From assembly GCA_029959085.1 (NCBI GenBank), contig JARWIR010000001.1, positions 21,629,730-21,693,729 of the forward strand: a stretch of DNA of 64,000 nt, read 5' to 3'. The translations under genes and the position numbers were made by a program. Shown here piece after piece: positions 12,026-22,920 of this stretch (within the stretch, counting starts at the first letter, position 1; each line of letters opens with the position of its first letter). The notes under the pieces are model-generated. The model was not told the DNA's origin. It saw nothing but the letters and a program-made list of their open reading frames with translations, and searched no databases. Source of the DNA: Nemophila menziesii (taxonomy: Eukaryota; Streptophyta; Magnoliopsida; Boraginales; Hydrophyllaceae).

Positions 12026-13865
12026 TGATCCCGGCCCTATTAAGGGATAGGCCGTCATCCACTTGAGTAAGAATAGGTCCACTTTCCATCACGGGTAGCC
12101 CCTGTGTACTCGCAGCCTCATCAGAAGATGATTCTTCACTAGACACTCCATCAAGATGACCTTGACAGTCATCACCTTTGCAAAACACCAAATTTTCGTT
12201 TATTTGTGTATCACCACCAAAATAGTTCTCCTCCTTCTCTTGGTTGTAAAATAAACAATCTCTCACTTCGAAAAAACTCGAGTATAATACGTAGTAATAT
12301 ATAACACCCCGTGTGATAACAGAAAATGCCCAATTAGATGAATAGAGATAAAAATAGATACCATGTAAGATGGTGTACACAATTGGGAACAAACAGAGGG
12401 TGCTCAACGGAGACGAAACCCTCCAAAGCATAACACCCTTAACACTCAACAACTTACTTTTCAGTAAATATATACCAAGTATGTAGCAGGCTGTAACAAT
12501 TTCTGCGCTATCGATCTCAACACCAACGATCTTATAGCCAACAATTTTTATATCACCATTTCTTTTGCCAACAATCTTGTATTTTATATATGATAAACAA
12601 ATAGAAATCCACCAATGAGATAAAATATTGAGATAAATAAGATTAAGGTATAAGATCTCCGCCGTATTCTTGAAGAAAGGAGAGTAAAAGTGCAGTTTTA
12701 GCACTACACGCCAACACAAATTATCTGCAATATTCTTGGTATTCGGAAATATATCTTCAGATAACATATTAATCGTATCACGCCATGATAATCCATTGGA
12801 GAGGAGAATGAAAAACCTCGGATAGTAAAATGAAATAGGAAGGCAAGTAGTAGAGTAGCGGATAATAGTAGTCAGATAGAAAGGGTACCAGCAGACTTGG
12901 TTTATTAAATTAATACTTCTGTGATAATAAGAAACAGAGCAAGGCAATTTATATAAAGGTAAGGGGTAGAAGGGAGAAAACTTACTTGTTGTACAAATTG
13001 CAGCAATCGAGAAAAAGATACGCATAATAGGAGAGATCGTAGGCCATCTGGTGATAAGATAATTTATGGACCAGCTAAAATAAAGCCAAAGATCCTTGAA
13101 AAGAATGCAGTAGGAAACAAGAAACATTGAGTAGATTAAAAGAAAGTTTATCAGGTTGCTAAAGCTCCAAATGGTAATAGAAAACTCTTTGCCCTTATCC
13201 AATTTCCTCCAAGAGTAGTGTAGAGAATATTTAAGTAAAGTCCTAAAAATTCTTTTTAGGAACGAGATAAAACTTAAATGCATGTGAAATATAAGGTGCT
13301 GAATTGTTAATCTGAGAGTTAAATCATGTTTCCCGAGTGTCATGAGGTTAAAATCCATAGCAGAAGAAAGCTGCATGTGATGGTAGCCATGGAAATAAAG
13401 GGAGTAAGAGAAGTATTTAGAACTCTTCTCAATTTCTCTGTAATTTTGAAGAGATGAAACAATAAGAAATAATATAGCACTAAATAGATTAGTACTCCAG
13501 TAACCTGCTTCCAAATTATATTTAATGATGAGAAACTCGAAGTAGTAAAGCCAGAAAAACATACAGTCATCCATCCTTTCCATAATAATAGAAATTGGAA
13601 GTAAATTAAAATGCATGTAATCAGATTTGATCATCTGGTCAGTAACAATATTATCCTTAGCAGTAAAAATCCTCAGAGGTGCCATAGGAGCCAAAAACCA
13701 GAGCTGCATGTTTAAAAAGGAGATTTGGCCGTACGAGCTCACTTGGGCCATCTCGAAGAGAACTGTAACCATCAAGGAGGGACCTCTATCATAATCCAAG
13801 AGGAGAAGAAGGTAGATAAGGAAGGGAATTGAGTGTTTAGAGTTAAAGAAAGCCATGAATTGCAA
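12018..13865 (-). CDS. 615-residue hydrophobic ORF in LINE ORF1 position
   Basis: The frame stays open for 615 codons in AT-rich DNA, and its stop overlaps the ORF2 start (ATGGATAG at 12018-12025), the tight coupling expected of a LINE ORF1. The protein is not a usual plant ORF1: I see no DUF4283 block and no CCHC knuckle. About the first 540 residues are rich in Phe, Leu, Ile, Tyr and Ser with many runs able to span a membrane. The last 70 or so are hydrophilic and acidic (SSEESSSDEAAS). The complementary strand in the aligned frame has many stops, so it is not the antisense of an intact gene. I do not recognise the family. It could be a genuine divergent ORF1 or an old inverted or transduced segment kept open by chance. 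Confidence 0.55.
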   Translation of the reverse strand: MQFMAFFNSKHSIPFLIYLLLLLDYDRGPSLMVTVLFEMAQVSSYGQISFLNMQLWFLAPMAPLRIFTAKDNIVTDQMIKSDYMHFNLLPISIIMERMDDCMFFWLYYFEFLIIKYNLEAGYWSTNLFSAILFLIVSSLQNYREIEKSSKYFSYSLYFHGYHHMQLSSAMDFNLMTLGKHDLTLRLTIQHLIFHMHLSFISFLKRIFRTLLKYSLHYSWRKLDKGKEFSITIWSFSNLINFLLIYSMFLVSYCILFKDLWLYFSWSINYLITRWPTISPIMRIFFSIAAICTTSKFSPFYPLPLYKLPCSVSYYHRSINLINQVCWYPFYLTTIIRYSTTCLPISFYYPRFFILLSNGLSWRDTINMLSEDIFPNTKNIADNLCWRVVLKLHFYSPFFKNTAEILYLNLIYLNILSHWWISICLSYIKYKIVGKRNGDIKIVGYKIVGVEIDSAEIVTACYILGIYLLKSKLLSVKGVMLWRVSSPLSTLCLFPIVYTILHGIYFYLYSSNWAFSVITRGVIYYYVLYSSFFEVRDCLFYNQEKEENYFGGDTQINENLVFCKGDDCQGHLDGVSSEESSSDEAASTQGLPVMESGPILTQVDDGLSLNRAGING

Positions 13866-14502
13866 TTTGCAGGATTAACCATACGTACCTTTAATATATT
13901 CCTATGTTTCAAGATTAATCTACAAATAATGTTCACACATTTATATGAAAGATTATTTAAAAATATTTATCTACTTAGAATGATATTATATATATTGATT
14001 TCACAGTCTAAATGGTGAATTAGGGTCTAACGCCTAAGCTAGATTACACATACCTAGATAAGATTAGGCGGTTATAAATCTTGTTGTGTAGTTTTCTAAT
14101 AGTAAATACAATTATTATAATATTTTTTTAGAGATATTAGCTTAAAAGGTCCATAAACCCAATAACTCACTCCCAAATAATCTAACCTATTATTTCATCC
14201 CAGAAAGGTCCAGCGTTTTAATAGATAGACCATCCTTACCCTGTTAATTGATCTTATCAGATTTCTTTCATAATTATCTCAATCTATATATATCATTTTG
14301 TAACTACTTCCATTTTTATATCATATCCAATTAATCCCACAATAAAAAAAGAAATCCATTCATATATTCAAATCTCTCTCTTTTTCTCTACCACATAAAT
14401 CTATCATTTTTGCATACTCACACATTGTTATATACAAACATGGTTGTTCAACACCATCATCAACATTCAATCCCGCCATCTTTGTACATCGCCACCACAA
14501 CA
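13866..14502. other. AT-rich spacer upstream of RUVBL2 fragment
   Basis: No ORF or element end recognised. An imperfect inverted repeat (CGCCTAA ... TTAGGCG) lies at about 14029-14072. A pyrimidine-rich tract near 14370-14400 just precedes the pseudogene and could be remnant 5' UTR. Confidence 0.45.
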
Positions 14503-14832
<330 letters not shown>

Positions 14833-15441
14833 TTGTGATGGTGTGATTTTTAACTTGTGATGGTGTAACTAGTAATTCAATCATGGAACATAGAAAAATA
14901 TTAACCAAGAAAGATAAATAACATGATTTGACCACTTTAAATTCAGATCATAGTTGATATTTAGGTGATTCCTTTTTGGGTGATATCAAACATTACAATT
15001 ATGAATTCCAATTTTGTTCTAACTTTTCATGCCCCAAAGAAAAATCATGGATTCGACCCTACCAATGTGTTATTTTTACTACGATTGTTGTTTGTTCGTA
15101 TTGGTCCCTTTAGGATAACTTCTTCCGAAACCAACATTTGGTTAATGTGTGGTCTTTTGATGTATCTTGTATTAATTTTTATATTTATAGAAATTAAATA
15201 AGAAATTACGCAAAAAAAAAACACTCATACATCGTGAATATTGACAAGATTTAGTTTATAATAAAATAATTTCTGAATTCTATTGTGCATATATAGAAAT
15301 ATAAATTTAGGGATGAATGGGGAGGTTGAATTCCTCTTAACCCTGGGTGCAATTGAATTCATCCAAAAAAGTAAGGGACAGCATTAGTAAAACAAAGTGA
15401 AGTACTAGAATTCTTTTCTTCGGTGGAAAAATTCTGGATCA
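14833..15441. other. spacer, nothing recognised
   Basis: AT-rich. The only open frame of note (14965-15201, plus) has no recognisable motif, so I treat it as non-coding. Confidence 0.5.
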
Positions 15442-15450
15442 ATTTTTTAT

Positions 15451-15642
15451 GAGTAATGATATTTGTCACCCCTTTTTGGTTCACCCTTATATCACCTCCT
15501 ACGTGGATGTTTAAAACACCAATCAGAATGATTCTCTTTCCTAATTACTTTTTTTCTCTCTCCTTTATTTATTGACACATAAGGTGACACATAAGGGGTG
15601 ATACAAGGGTGATCCAAAAAGAGGTGACAAATATCATTACTC
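15451..15642. mobile_element. Mutator-type MITE, 192 bp
   Basis: Long terminal inverted repeats of about 45 bp begin GAGTAATGATATTTGTCACC at the left and end with the complement at the right. A 9-bp direct repeat ATTTTTTAT flanks it (15442-15450 and 15643-15651). A 9-bp duplication with long inverted repeats fits MULE-derived MITEs. It has no coding capacity; the centre is pyrimidine-rich. Confidence 0.88.
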
Positions 15643-15651
15643 ATTTTTTAT

Positions 15652-16163
15652 ACATGTACCGAATAATTTTCTCTTTGATTTTGTTATTAAGTCAATATCA
15701 AAATACTTTTAAGGTTTTTTTTTTTGGTTAATTCAGTTTTAAAGTTTGAACATTAATTAGTATGTTGAGTACTTTTTTGTTAAGTTTTTCTTAATAAGGA
15801 TAAAAACTACAATTTTATTTTTTTATATATTTTTTATATGAATATGTCAATATTACAAATTAATTCAAAAAAACAAAAAAAAAATTAATATGTGCTTTGC
15901 CATTAGAAATATATTTAACTTATATATTTTAATTGGAAGTGCAGAAATATATTAAACAAAAATTAAAATATATTATCTCCATTTCAAAATATTGATTCTT
16001 TATTGTTTTTTACCTATAAGAAACCTCAAAATTAAAAATAATTAGTTAAAAATGATTAACATATCCTTATTTATAAGAAAAAAATTAAATGTTTAATTCT
16101 TAAAAAAAATTGAAAGAAAATAGATTAGAAAAAAATTATTTAGTATGTTGTATTAAAACTTTA
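15652..16163. other. AT-rich spacer
   Basis: No ORF or complete element. CTCCATTTCAAAATATTGATT near 15980 looks like a MITE terminus, but I could not find a partner end. Confidence 0.4.
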
Positions 16164-16168
16164 AATAT

Positions 16169-16397
16169 TGTTAAGAAACTAGTATGATATAAACTAAAAT
16201 AGATGGGGAATTATATAGAGAATAATACCATTATTTTCTTCAAGTAGTGTGTAAAATACAATGTGATGAAGGTCATATATTTATAGGCGATATATCACTC
16301 TTTGTTTCATACAATAAGTGTTATCCATAAATATGGGAATGAAAAAAGCCTAGAAAATCAAAAAGACTTTCACTACACTATTACATTATTTACAATA
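16169..16397 (-). repeat. copia-2 3' LTR
   Basis: Aligns with 31205-31432 with numerous substitutions and small indels, so this is an older element than copia-1. On the plus strand it starts TGTTAAGAAAC and ends TTTACAATA. Confidence 0.88.
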
Positions 16398-16432
16398 CCC
16401 TACCCCCCCCCCCCCCCCCTCCCTCTTAGATG
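16398..16432 (-). promoter_or_regulatory. copia-2 polypurine tract with 17-base C run
   Basis: Next to the 3' LTR the plus strand has an uninterrupted run of 17 C at 16403-16419, then CCCTC. On the minus strand this is a long G tract in the polypurine-tract position. It is much longer than the five-G core of copia-1. Confidence 0.7.
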
Positions 16433-16619
16433 TTTGTTCCTTCTGAAATATGCTTCATTAAAACCTTGTCAAGAAAAATCCAATGGGATAAAAACTTGGT
16501 CGAAGGAAAAAGAGAACATATGCATATGTTATCTTCAAATACCGTCTCGTTAAAACCTTGCTAAGAAAAATCCAGTGGGATAAAAACTTGGTCGAAGGAA
16601 AAGGATTACATTGTCTTGT

Positions 16620-17249
16620 TCATGCTCCCCCTGATGCTGACAAGAGATCTCTAAACTGTCGCATTCCAAAATTGTGGACCAACTTTTTAAATGTTGTGGT
16701 TGGCAATGATTTCGTAAATAAATCAGCAAAACTGTTACATGATTGTATATGTCGAATGCCATTATCCCCATTCTTCTGTAGCTCGTGTGTGTAGAAAAAC
16801 TTTGGTGAAATATGTTTCATTTTGTCACCTTTGATGTATCCATTTTGAATTTTCGTGATACAAACAGCATTATCCTCATACAATATCGTTGGTATATTTC
16901 TTATTGAGGATAACACACACATTTCTCGAATATGTTGAACTAGGGATCTTAAACATATACATTCTCGACTTGCTTCATATAGTGCCAATATTTCAGAGTG
17001 ATTAGATGAACCGGCAACTGAATTTTATTTCATGGATCTCCATGATATCGCAGCGCCACCACAAGTGAACATGTAACTACTTTGAGATCTGCCTTTGTGA
17101 GGGTCTGAAATATAACCAACATCAGCATAGCCTACTATTTGTCGTTCTAAATCTTTTGAGTAAAACAAAGCCTTATCTGTTGTTCCACGAAGATAACACA
17201 ATACATGCTTAATTCCATTCCAATGTCTTTTTGTTGTTCTGAGTTATAC
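16620..17249 (-). pseudogene. copia-2 RNase H and C-terminus of pol
   Basis: The clearest block, 16620-16988, matches the copia-1 RNase H tail (ALYEASRECICLRSL, LYEDNAVC, KHISPKFFYTHELQK). Upstream on the minus strand (17000-17240) the coding match continues with breaks. The match stops at the NA-1 left edge and resumes at 27249. Confidence 0.85.
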
Positions 17250-18744
17250 TGGTGCTCCTTATTTGTCATGAATTAATCCTAGTTGGAGACATCAGTTTTA
17301 GTGATTTAGAAGTCATATTAGTCGATTTTCTTGAGAAATGCTACACTTTCCTATTTTGAGTCTTGGTTTAGTAAATTATTGTTTTTAGAGCATATTAGGT
17401 TTAATTATTTATTTAGTGTGAAGCTTTAAAGATAATTATGGAGATTAATTAGATTCCAAGTCAAAGACTAAAAGATATGGAAAGAGATAAGCATGGTAAT
17501 TGGAGATAAGGAAAGAAAAGCTAAAATCATGGAAAAGGAAAAGCTGCCTTAATCCTGAATTTCACCACCCACGACCACAAATCGGCTTATATCTCAAAAT
17601 CGGGGTGGAATTTGGAGAAATGGTCAAGAGCAAAGTTTGAGATCTTTCCGAGACGATGAATTTCGACTACTCATACGCGTCAAACGGATGAGTATTGAAG
17701 CTGCTAGGATTACGGTTACGAATTTGAGTTGGGCTTGGAGTCCACCACTTACCTTCTCCTTCAAGAAAACAAATTAGCGCTTCTATACACCTATAAATAC
17801 ACCCTTATATCACTTGTAAATCATCCTTGCTCAGTTCTAAACCTTATATTAATTCTTAGTTATTGTAGAGAGCAAGATGAAGTCTTTTATTATTTCTTTT
17901 AGTTTATTTCCTTCAGGTATGAACTAAACTTCCCATAGCTTGGGTTTTACATCATGTATAAACTATGAATTCTATTTTCTTTCTATCTAAGTTTCTTTGG
18001 GAATTATATGTTTTAATCTGATATTAGCTTCTTACCTATATATTTGTTTATGTGTTTTGATTTATTGCCTGTCCTAGAACTGATCACTTTAGGCTTTCTT
18101 AATAGTAGTTAGATGTTCACCTTGTCTGGTGTCTAATTATTGAAACACCACATAACGTCTAGTGTCGATACTGGTCTTGACAACACTAATTTTAGCTAGA
18201 TAGTCATTAGGGTATAATTTAATCACTATCATCATGTTTGGAATTGAATTGCTTAGGACCTTAGTAGCTTTTGATAATCCTAAGTTTAGGCTACCTCATG
18301 ATGTGCCCGTCGCCCCCTTAGTCGCTCTCAAGGTCTAAGGTATGGAAATTTAGAATCCTGACTAAGTATCTAAGAGTTAATTATCTCCCTTATTAACTAG
18401 AATTTGATAGAAAGAATTAGAAGGATTAGTGCATACTAGCAAAACCTAAGCTATACTTCTCATCTCATATTTCTTATCTTTTAATTATTGTCTTTTATTT
18501 TCCTTAGTTTAATTTAGTGATCTCGAATTTACTCTATTTATTTCCTGTCTTTTAATTAATCACTTATTACTCGTTATTATTTACCCATTCGTATAACACA
18601 CTAAGTCCCTGAGAACGAACTTCACTTATCATTAAAACTTGCATACATCATGTAATACTTGCAGTACCGTGCTTGTCTAGGGTGAAAGTGCATTGTTTTC
18701 TGGCTTATTATTATCTTATTTTTCTAAAACCCTAGGCGACACCA
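17250..18744 (+). repeat. NA-1 5' LTR
   Basis: Starts TGGTGCTCC (the right copy has TGATGTCTCC) and ends GGCGACACCA. A TATA box TATAAATA lies at 17792-17799. It lacks a block present in the right copy near 26170-26205. Confidence 0.93.
17792..17799 (+). promoter_or_regulatory. TATA box of NA-1 5' LTR
   Basis: TATAAATA is kept at the same place in the NA-1 3' LTR (26286-26293), the solo LTR (48812-48819) and, on the minus strand, both NA-3 LTRs (55575-55582, 63900-63907). Conservation in all five copies supports a core promoter. Confidence 0.65.
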
Positions 18745-18750
18745 AGATTT

Positions 18751-18767
18751 TGGCGCCGTGCCGGGGA
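18751..18767 (+). promoter_or_regulatory. NA-1 primer binding site (tRNA-Asp type)
   Basis: TGGCGCCGTGCCGGGGA lies six bases after the LTR. It complements the 3' end of plant tRNA-Asp except for one missing base. Athila and Tat elements commonly use this primer. Confidence 0.8.
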
Positions 18768-18898
18768 CTTGTGTCTCGTTAGCGTGTGGGCTATCTATTT
18801 CGAGTAGTAGTTTTTAGTTAATTTTTATTCTTTCAGTATTTAGTTTTTTTTTCTGGATTTACGCTTGTGGTTTGCTTTAGTCTTTTTCAGGTTTCACA

Positions 18899-21800
18899 GT
18901 GTTTAATTCTTGGCCTCCGTTACCGGAGCCTGAGAGGAGCTTTAGACCTTATAACAAACGTGTTCGTGAGGAAAGAGCCTTAAGAAGAGCTATGGAAGAC
19001 GTACAAGATCTGTTAAATCCACCACTTGTCCCATCTGGAGGATCACCACCACTCGTTCCACCAGGAGGACAACAACAGGGACAACAACCACTAGGAAGAG
19101 GTAACGAGCAAAACAATGTTAATCAGAACCGAGTTGAACAAGACCTTCCTGGCTTGAGAGTGCCATTTCATGTTCAACCGATAGGTTACCGTCCTCCGGA
19201 GATCCAAAATATCAAATTTCGGCCGATCCGGGTATGCTCAGTCAGTTTCAAGTTTTGGACTCTACAGTGGTACAGTAGTACAAGATCCGGTAAGAGCGAC
19301 TCAGAAATTTATGCAGATTTGTGATGCTTATGTTACTCCAGGCATTACACGCGAGCAACTGTATTGTCATATGTTTTCGTTCTTTCTGAACGGTAGAGCT
19401 GGTGAGTGGCTAGATAGGCAACCACCAGGGACAATTAATTCATGGAAAAAACTTCAAGCCGCTTTCTTTAACTTTTTTTATCCGAAGAGTATGAGACTCA
19501 AAGACCAAAGTGAGCTTGCAAAGTTTTGTCAAGAAGATGGAGAAGAAGTAGGAGAAGCATGGACAAGGTTTCAACAGAAGTTAGCTAGATGTCTGCTCCA
19601 TGGTTATACCCCCTCTCTACAGTTAGCTATATTCTATGAAGGTAATGACAGAGAAGGTAGACTAAAGGTGGATAACATTGGCAAAGGGAATTTCGTGCCG
19701 ATGGACCCTACTGAAGCTACCGAGGTTTTGGAAAATATTATTGAACAAGAAAGGAGTTGGCCATCTTCGCGAGCTCCTGTTGCAAAGACCCGAGGTACGC
19801 TTCGATTAGATGCAGAAACTGCACACTCAGCTCAAATGTCTAGATTATAGAATCAAATCAAAGAACTTAAGCATGAGATGCAGAAAAACTTAGCCGCAGC
19901 AAATGTAGTGCAAGAAGCACAAGGTTGTCCACATTCTGGGGCAATGAATCATACTTGGGAAGAGTGCGAAGGAAATCCGCAATCTGTTTAGTTCATATCC
20001 AATCGAGGAGGTTATCAATTTGGTAACTGAAACCATTCAGGTATGCAGTATTCAAATCCACATGGGGCCGCAAATCCTGGTCATTATAACCAGTTGGGTT
20101 AGCTCAACTGGCCAGAGCCTTGCTATTTCTTCAGCACTTAAAGGGGAGGTCCATGGTTCGAATCCCCTCCCTAACGGGTGTAAAGTAAGAGGTACAAGGC
20201 TCGAACCCCTCCCTAAACATGGGCAACCTAGTTCTGATTTACCATGAGAATATATATGGGGAGGCATGTATATCTCCGTGGGACTAGTCGGGTGCGCGCA
20301 AGCTAGCCCGGAACCCATGTAACCAAAAAAAAAAATCCTGGTCATTATCAACCACGTCCCCAGAATAAATCTTTCCAACCAAGAGGTCAGTATCAAAATC
20401 AATATCAGAATAGACCTGCTCCCCACAACAACCTGTTCAATATGCCTATACTGATTCATTAGATCAGAAAGCTTTACCACAGTATCCTCAAGAGGGAGTT
20501 GCGGATAATCAACAACTGACAAAGTTTATGGACCTGATGACCACTAATATGAACACTCAGAGTGAGAAGTTACGAGAACAAGGAGCTTCAATTCAGATTT
20601 TAGGTACTCAAGTAGAACAAATGAACAAAGTTCTGAAAAAAATTATGGAACAAAAAGAATTGAAGGCTATCGAAGGAGGTGATGACAATGTTGGGTTTCG
20701 AAACTTGTAAGGCTATTTTCCTTGAAATTGAAGAAGAGAAGGAAGTACCACATGCTGCCGTTAGTGCCATGGAGGTTCTGAGTACCGGAGAAGAACCAAC
20801 CAAGTCTAGCCCCGTGGACTCTAACTGTTCTGAGAGTGATGTGGAGTCAGATTCAGAAAAATCCGAATTTATACAGCTTCTGAAGGATATGCAGGAGGAA
20901 ATTAGATCGGTTAAGGATTTCCAAGCTGAGTTGGCTAAAGAGAAAGAGGAAGAAGCCTCAAAGGAGGAAACAAGAGTTGAAGTTGAAGTTGCACCTGCTA
21001 TGCAAGAAGAGAAAGAAGAAGAGAAGGTGGAATCGCCACCCGTTGTTCAAACAGTGTCATCAACTATTCCTGATACAAATCCAAAGGATGACACTACACT
21101 CAAGACATTTGTAGAGGCGTACACTCCTGAAAACATAAACGCCCAAATGCTTGAGATTGCGAAGAAAGGGCTTACACCGCAACAAGTTTTTACGCAAGTT
21201 ATTCCTGAGAAAGAAGCGAGTGTAGAAGCCAAGAGAGAGAACTTGAGAGTCTCAAGGAGAAGTGAAAGAGAGTTACCATTAAAGCTCAAAGATCCGGGAA
21301 TTTTTAAGCTTCCTATTCAAATAAATGGTATGCTCAAGGTGAAATCTATGTACGAAGTGGGTTCTGGTGTGAATCTTATGCCTAAGTCCGTGTTCGAGAA
21401 ACTTGGACTTAAGAAATCAGAGAAAGCTCCAGTGAAGTTGCAGTTCGCTGACAACTCAGTTACCAAGACATGGGGAATAGTGGAGGACGTCCTAGTCCGA
21501 GCAGGTAGTATCGCCATCACTACTGACTTTGTTATACTTGAGTTTGATGCAGATAAGCAGGTTCCAATCATACTTGGACGACCTTTCATGGCCATAAGTC
21601 AAAGTGTCATCAACTTCCAAGAAGGGACCATTACCCTTCATGCTAAGAATGTATCTGAGACCTTCTATGTATTGGGTAAGAAACCAAGGAAGTTAGATCC
21701 CATCGTTCCTGTCATCCACAGCCTTTCACATCACAAAGTCCCTACAGAAAAATCCATGTAAAACCTATGGATACTGAGCCAGACATTGAGTTTGGGGTTG

Positions 21801-22010
21801 GCCATGAGGCATGAAGTTCTATGGAAAGCTCACAAACGTGAGAATAGGCCACGAAGTTTCAAAGACTCGTGAATGAGACCATTCATCGTCACTAAGCTTG
21901 TTTCAGCCAAGGTGATAGAAATTCGACCCAAAATGGGAATCAAGCGCAGATTAGTTAACGTTCATAGCCTAACTCGTTGTTGGGGAGGATATATTCGCAA
22001 ATCTAGATAG
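18899..22010 (+). pseudogene. NA-1 gag-protease-integrase-tail ORF, broken
   Basis: The N-terminal WPPLPEPERSF block and Retrotrans_gag core (18899-19850) are split by frameshifts near 19220-19310. A stop is at 19848 and further breaks follow. The gag C-terminal half is interrupted by a SINE (20088-20332). The protease part is open at 20679-21761, with YEVGSGVNLMP where the plant Athila active site usually reads DLGASINLMP, and IILGRPF downstream. It runs on into the integrase C-terminal tail (about 21762-22010; HEVLWKAHKRENRPRSFKDS, then a TGA where NA-3 has Trp, then PFIVTK). RT, RNase H and the integrase catalytic core are absent, as in NA-3, so this was inherited and not lost here. Confidence 0.9.
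20088..20332 (+). mobile_element. tRNA-derived SINE
   Basis: A 16-bp target duplication (AAATCCTGGTCATTAT) flanks it at 20072-20087 and 20333-20348, and it ends in a run of A. An A box (TAGCTCAACTGG, from 20100) and a B box (GGTTCGAATCC, 20155-20165) lie at tRNA spacing, so pol III transcription is expected. A second B-box-like AGGCTCGAACC is at 20197-20207. It interrupts the gag C-terminal coding region of NA-1 and so is younger than that insertion. I do not assign a named SINE family. Confidence 0.92.
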
Positions 22011-22045
22011 AGATAACGCGTTTAACTTTAAAAGACAATAAATAA

Positions 22046-22070
22046 AAGTGCTGTACGGGAGACAACCCGC
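22046..22070 (+). other. conserved hairpin after gag-protease ORF (NA-1)
   Basis: CGGG-AGACAA-CCCG lies 36 bases after the stop and 3' of AAAGTGCTGT. The same motif sits at the same place in NA-2 and NA-3 with matched changes in the stem. Confidence 0.6.
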
Positions 22071-22224
22071 AATTTTTTATGTTTTCATGCTTTTTACGTT
22101 TTTAGTTTGTGTTTAGTTTAGATGTTTTTAGTTGATATTGCATATTTGAGAAGGGTATTAGTGTTTTTGATGTTTAGGTGTTAGAGAAATCGAGTTCGGG
22201 AGGAGAAACAAAATTTTATGGGAT

Positions 22225-22505
22225 ATTCAGACTGCCTCATCGGCATTGCCGGCCGATATTTCTGGTATACCGGCGAGCTGAAAACCCGTGCCCACGGGGT
22301 GAGGCCACGCGTTTTAAGCCGAGAGGTAAAAAATCGAGAAGCTCCAGCACAGGTATGCCGGCGATTTTCCTGGTATGCCGGCTATACCAAAGCCCGTGCC
22401 CACGGGTTGAGGACTCAGGTATTTTGCCGTAACTCAAAATTCAAGAGCTCCAGCACCGGTATGCCGGGCCCTACGGATGGTATACCGCCCAGTGCCGCTG
22501 GAGAG
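22225..22505 (+). repeat. GC-rich palindrome cluster (NA-1)
   Basis: A GC-rich island in otherwise AT-rich DNA. It contains CCCGTGCCCACGGG twice (22285-22298 and 22393-22406) and several GGTATACC/CCGGTATGCCGG-type short palindromes. It lies between the first and second ORFs. NA-3 has an island in the same place made of different palindromes. Confidence 0.7.
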
Positions 22506-22920
22506 AGAAAGAAACTTTGTTTTTTAGGTTATAAAAGAAAGAGGTTGGTATTATTCCGAAATTATTAAGCCTTAAGCCTCTCTTTCTTCTCCAAACCTCT
22601 CCCAACTCCATTAAAGCTCATTCAAACCTTCCCCAAACATCAAAACACTACCCAATCATCATAAAAACACATCATTACAAAGGAGATTCAATCACCCAAT
22701 TCTCACCAAAACACATTAGATTGAAGAATCAAAAGCTTAAATTTTCAAAATTCATCCTACAATTTCTTAAATCCATACCAATCCAATAAGAATTCATCTT
22801 GCCCACATAGAGATTCATCATCAATTCACCTTTCCTAAACCAAATCAAGCTTGTTCAACCAATAATTCAAAATTTCAAATTTCAAGAGTTGTTAAAGCTT
22901 TGAGTTGGGGGTCAATTGAG

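Larger units (their letters stand above)
7841..13868 (-). mobile_element. L1-type plant LINE, near full length
   Basis: Minus-strand order is ORF1 (13865-12018), ORF2 with endonuclease, reverse transcriptase, zinc-finger region and RNase H, then a T run on the plus strand at 7841-7851 that would be the poly-A tail. ORF1 and ORF2 overlap. I found no convincing target duplication, and the 5' end is placed at the ORF1 start only for lack of a better mark. Confidence 0.85.

Noticed and set aside
14029..14072. MITE defined by CGCCTAA/TTAGGCG ends
   Set aside because: The inverted repeat is short and imperfect and has no flanking duplication.
15975..16163. Stowaway-type MITE starting near CTCCATTTCAAAATA
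   Set aside because: Only one candidate terminus; no inverted partner or TA duplication could be found.
20100..20166. Functional tRNA gene
   Set aside because: A and B boxes are part of a SINE with a target duplication; no cloverleaf acceptor stem is apparent.
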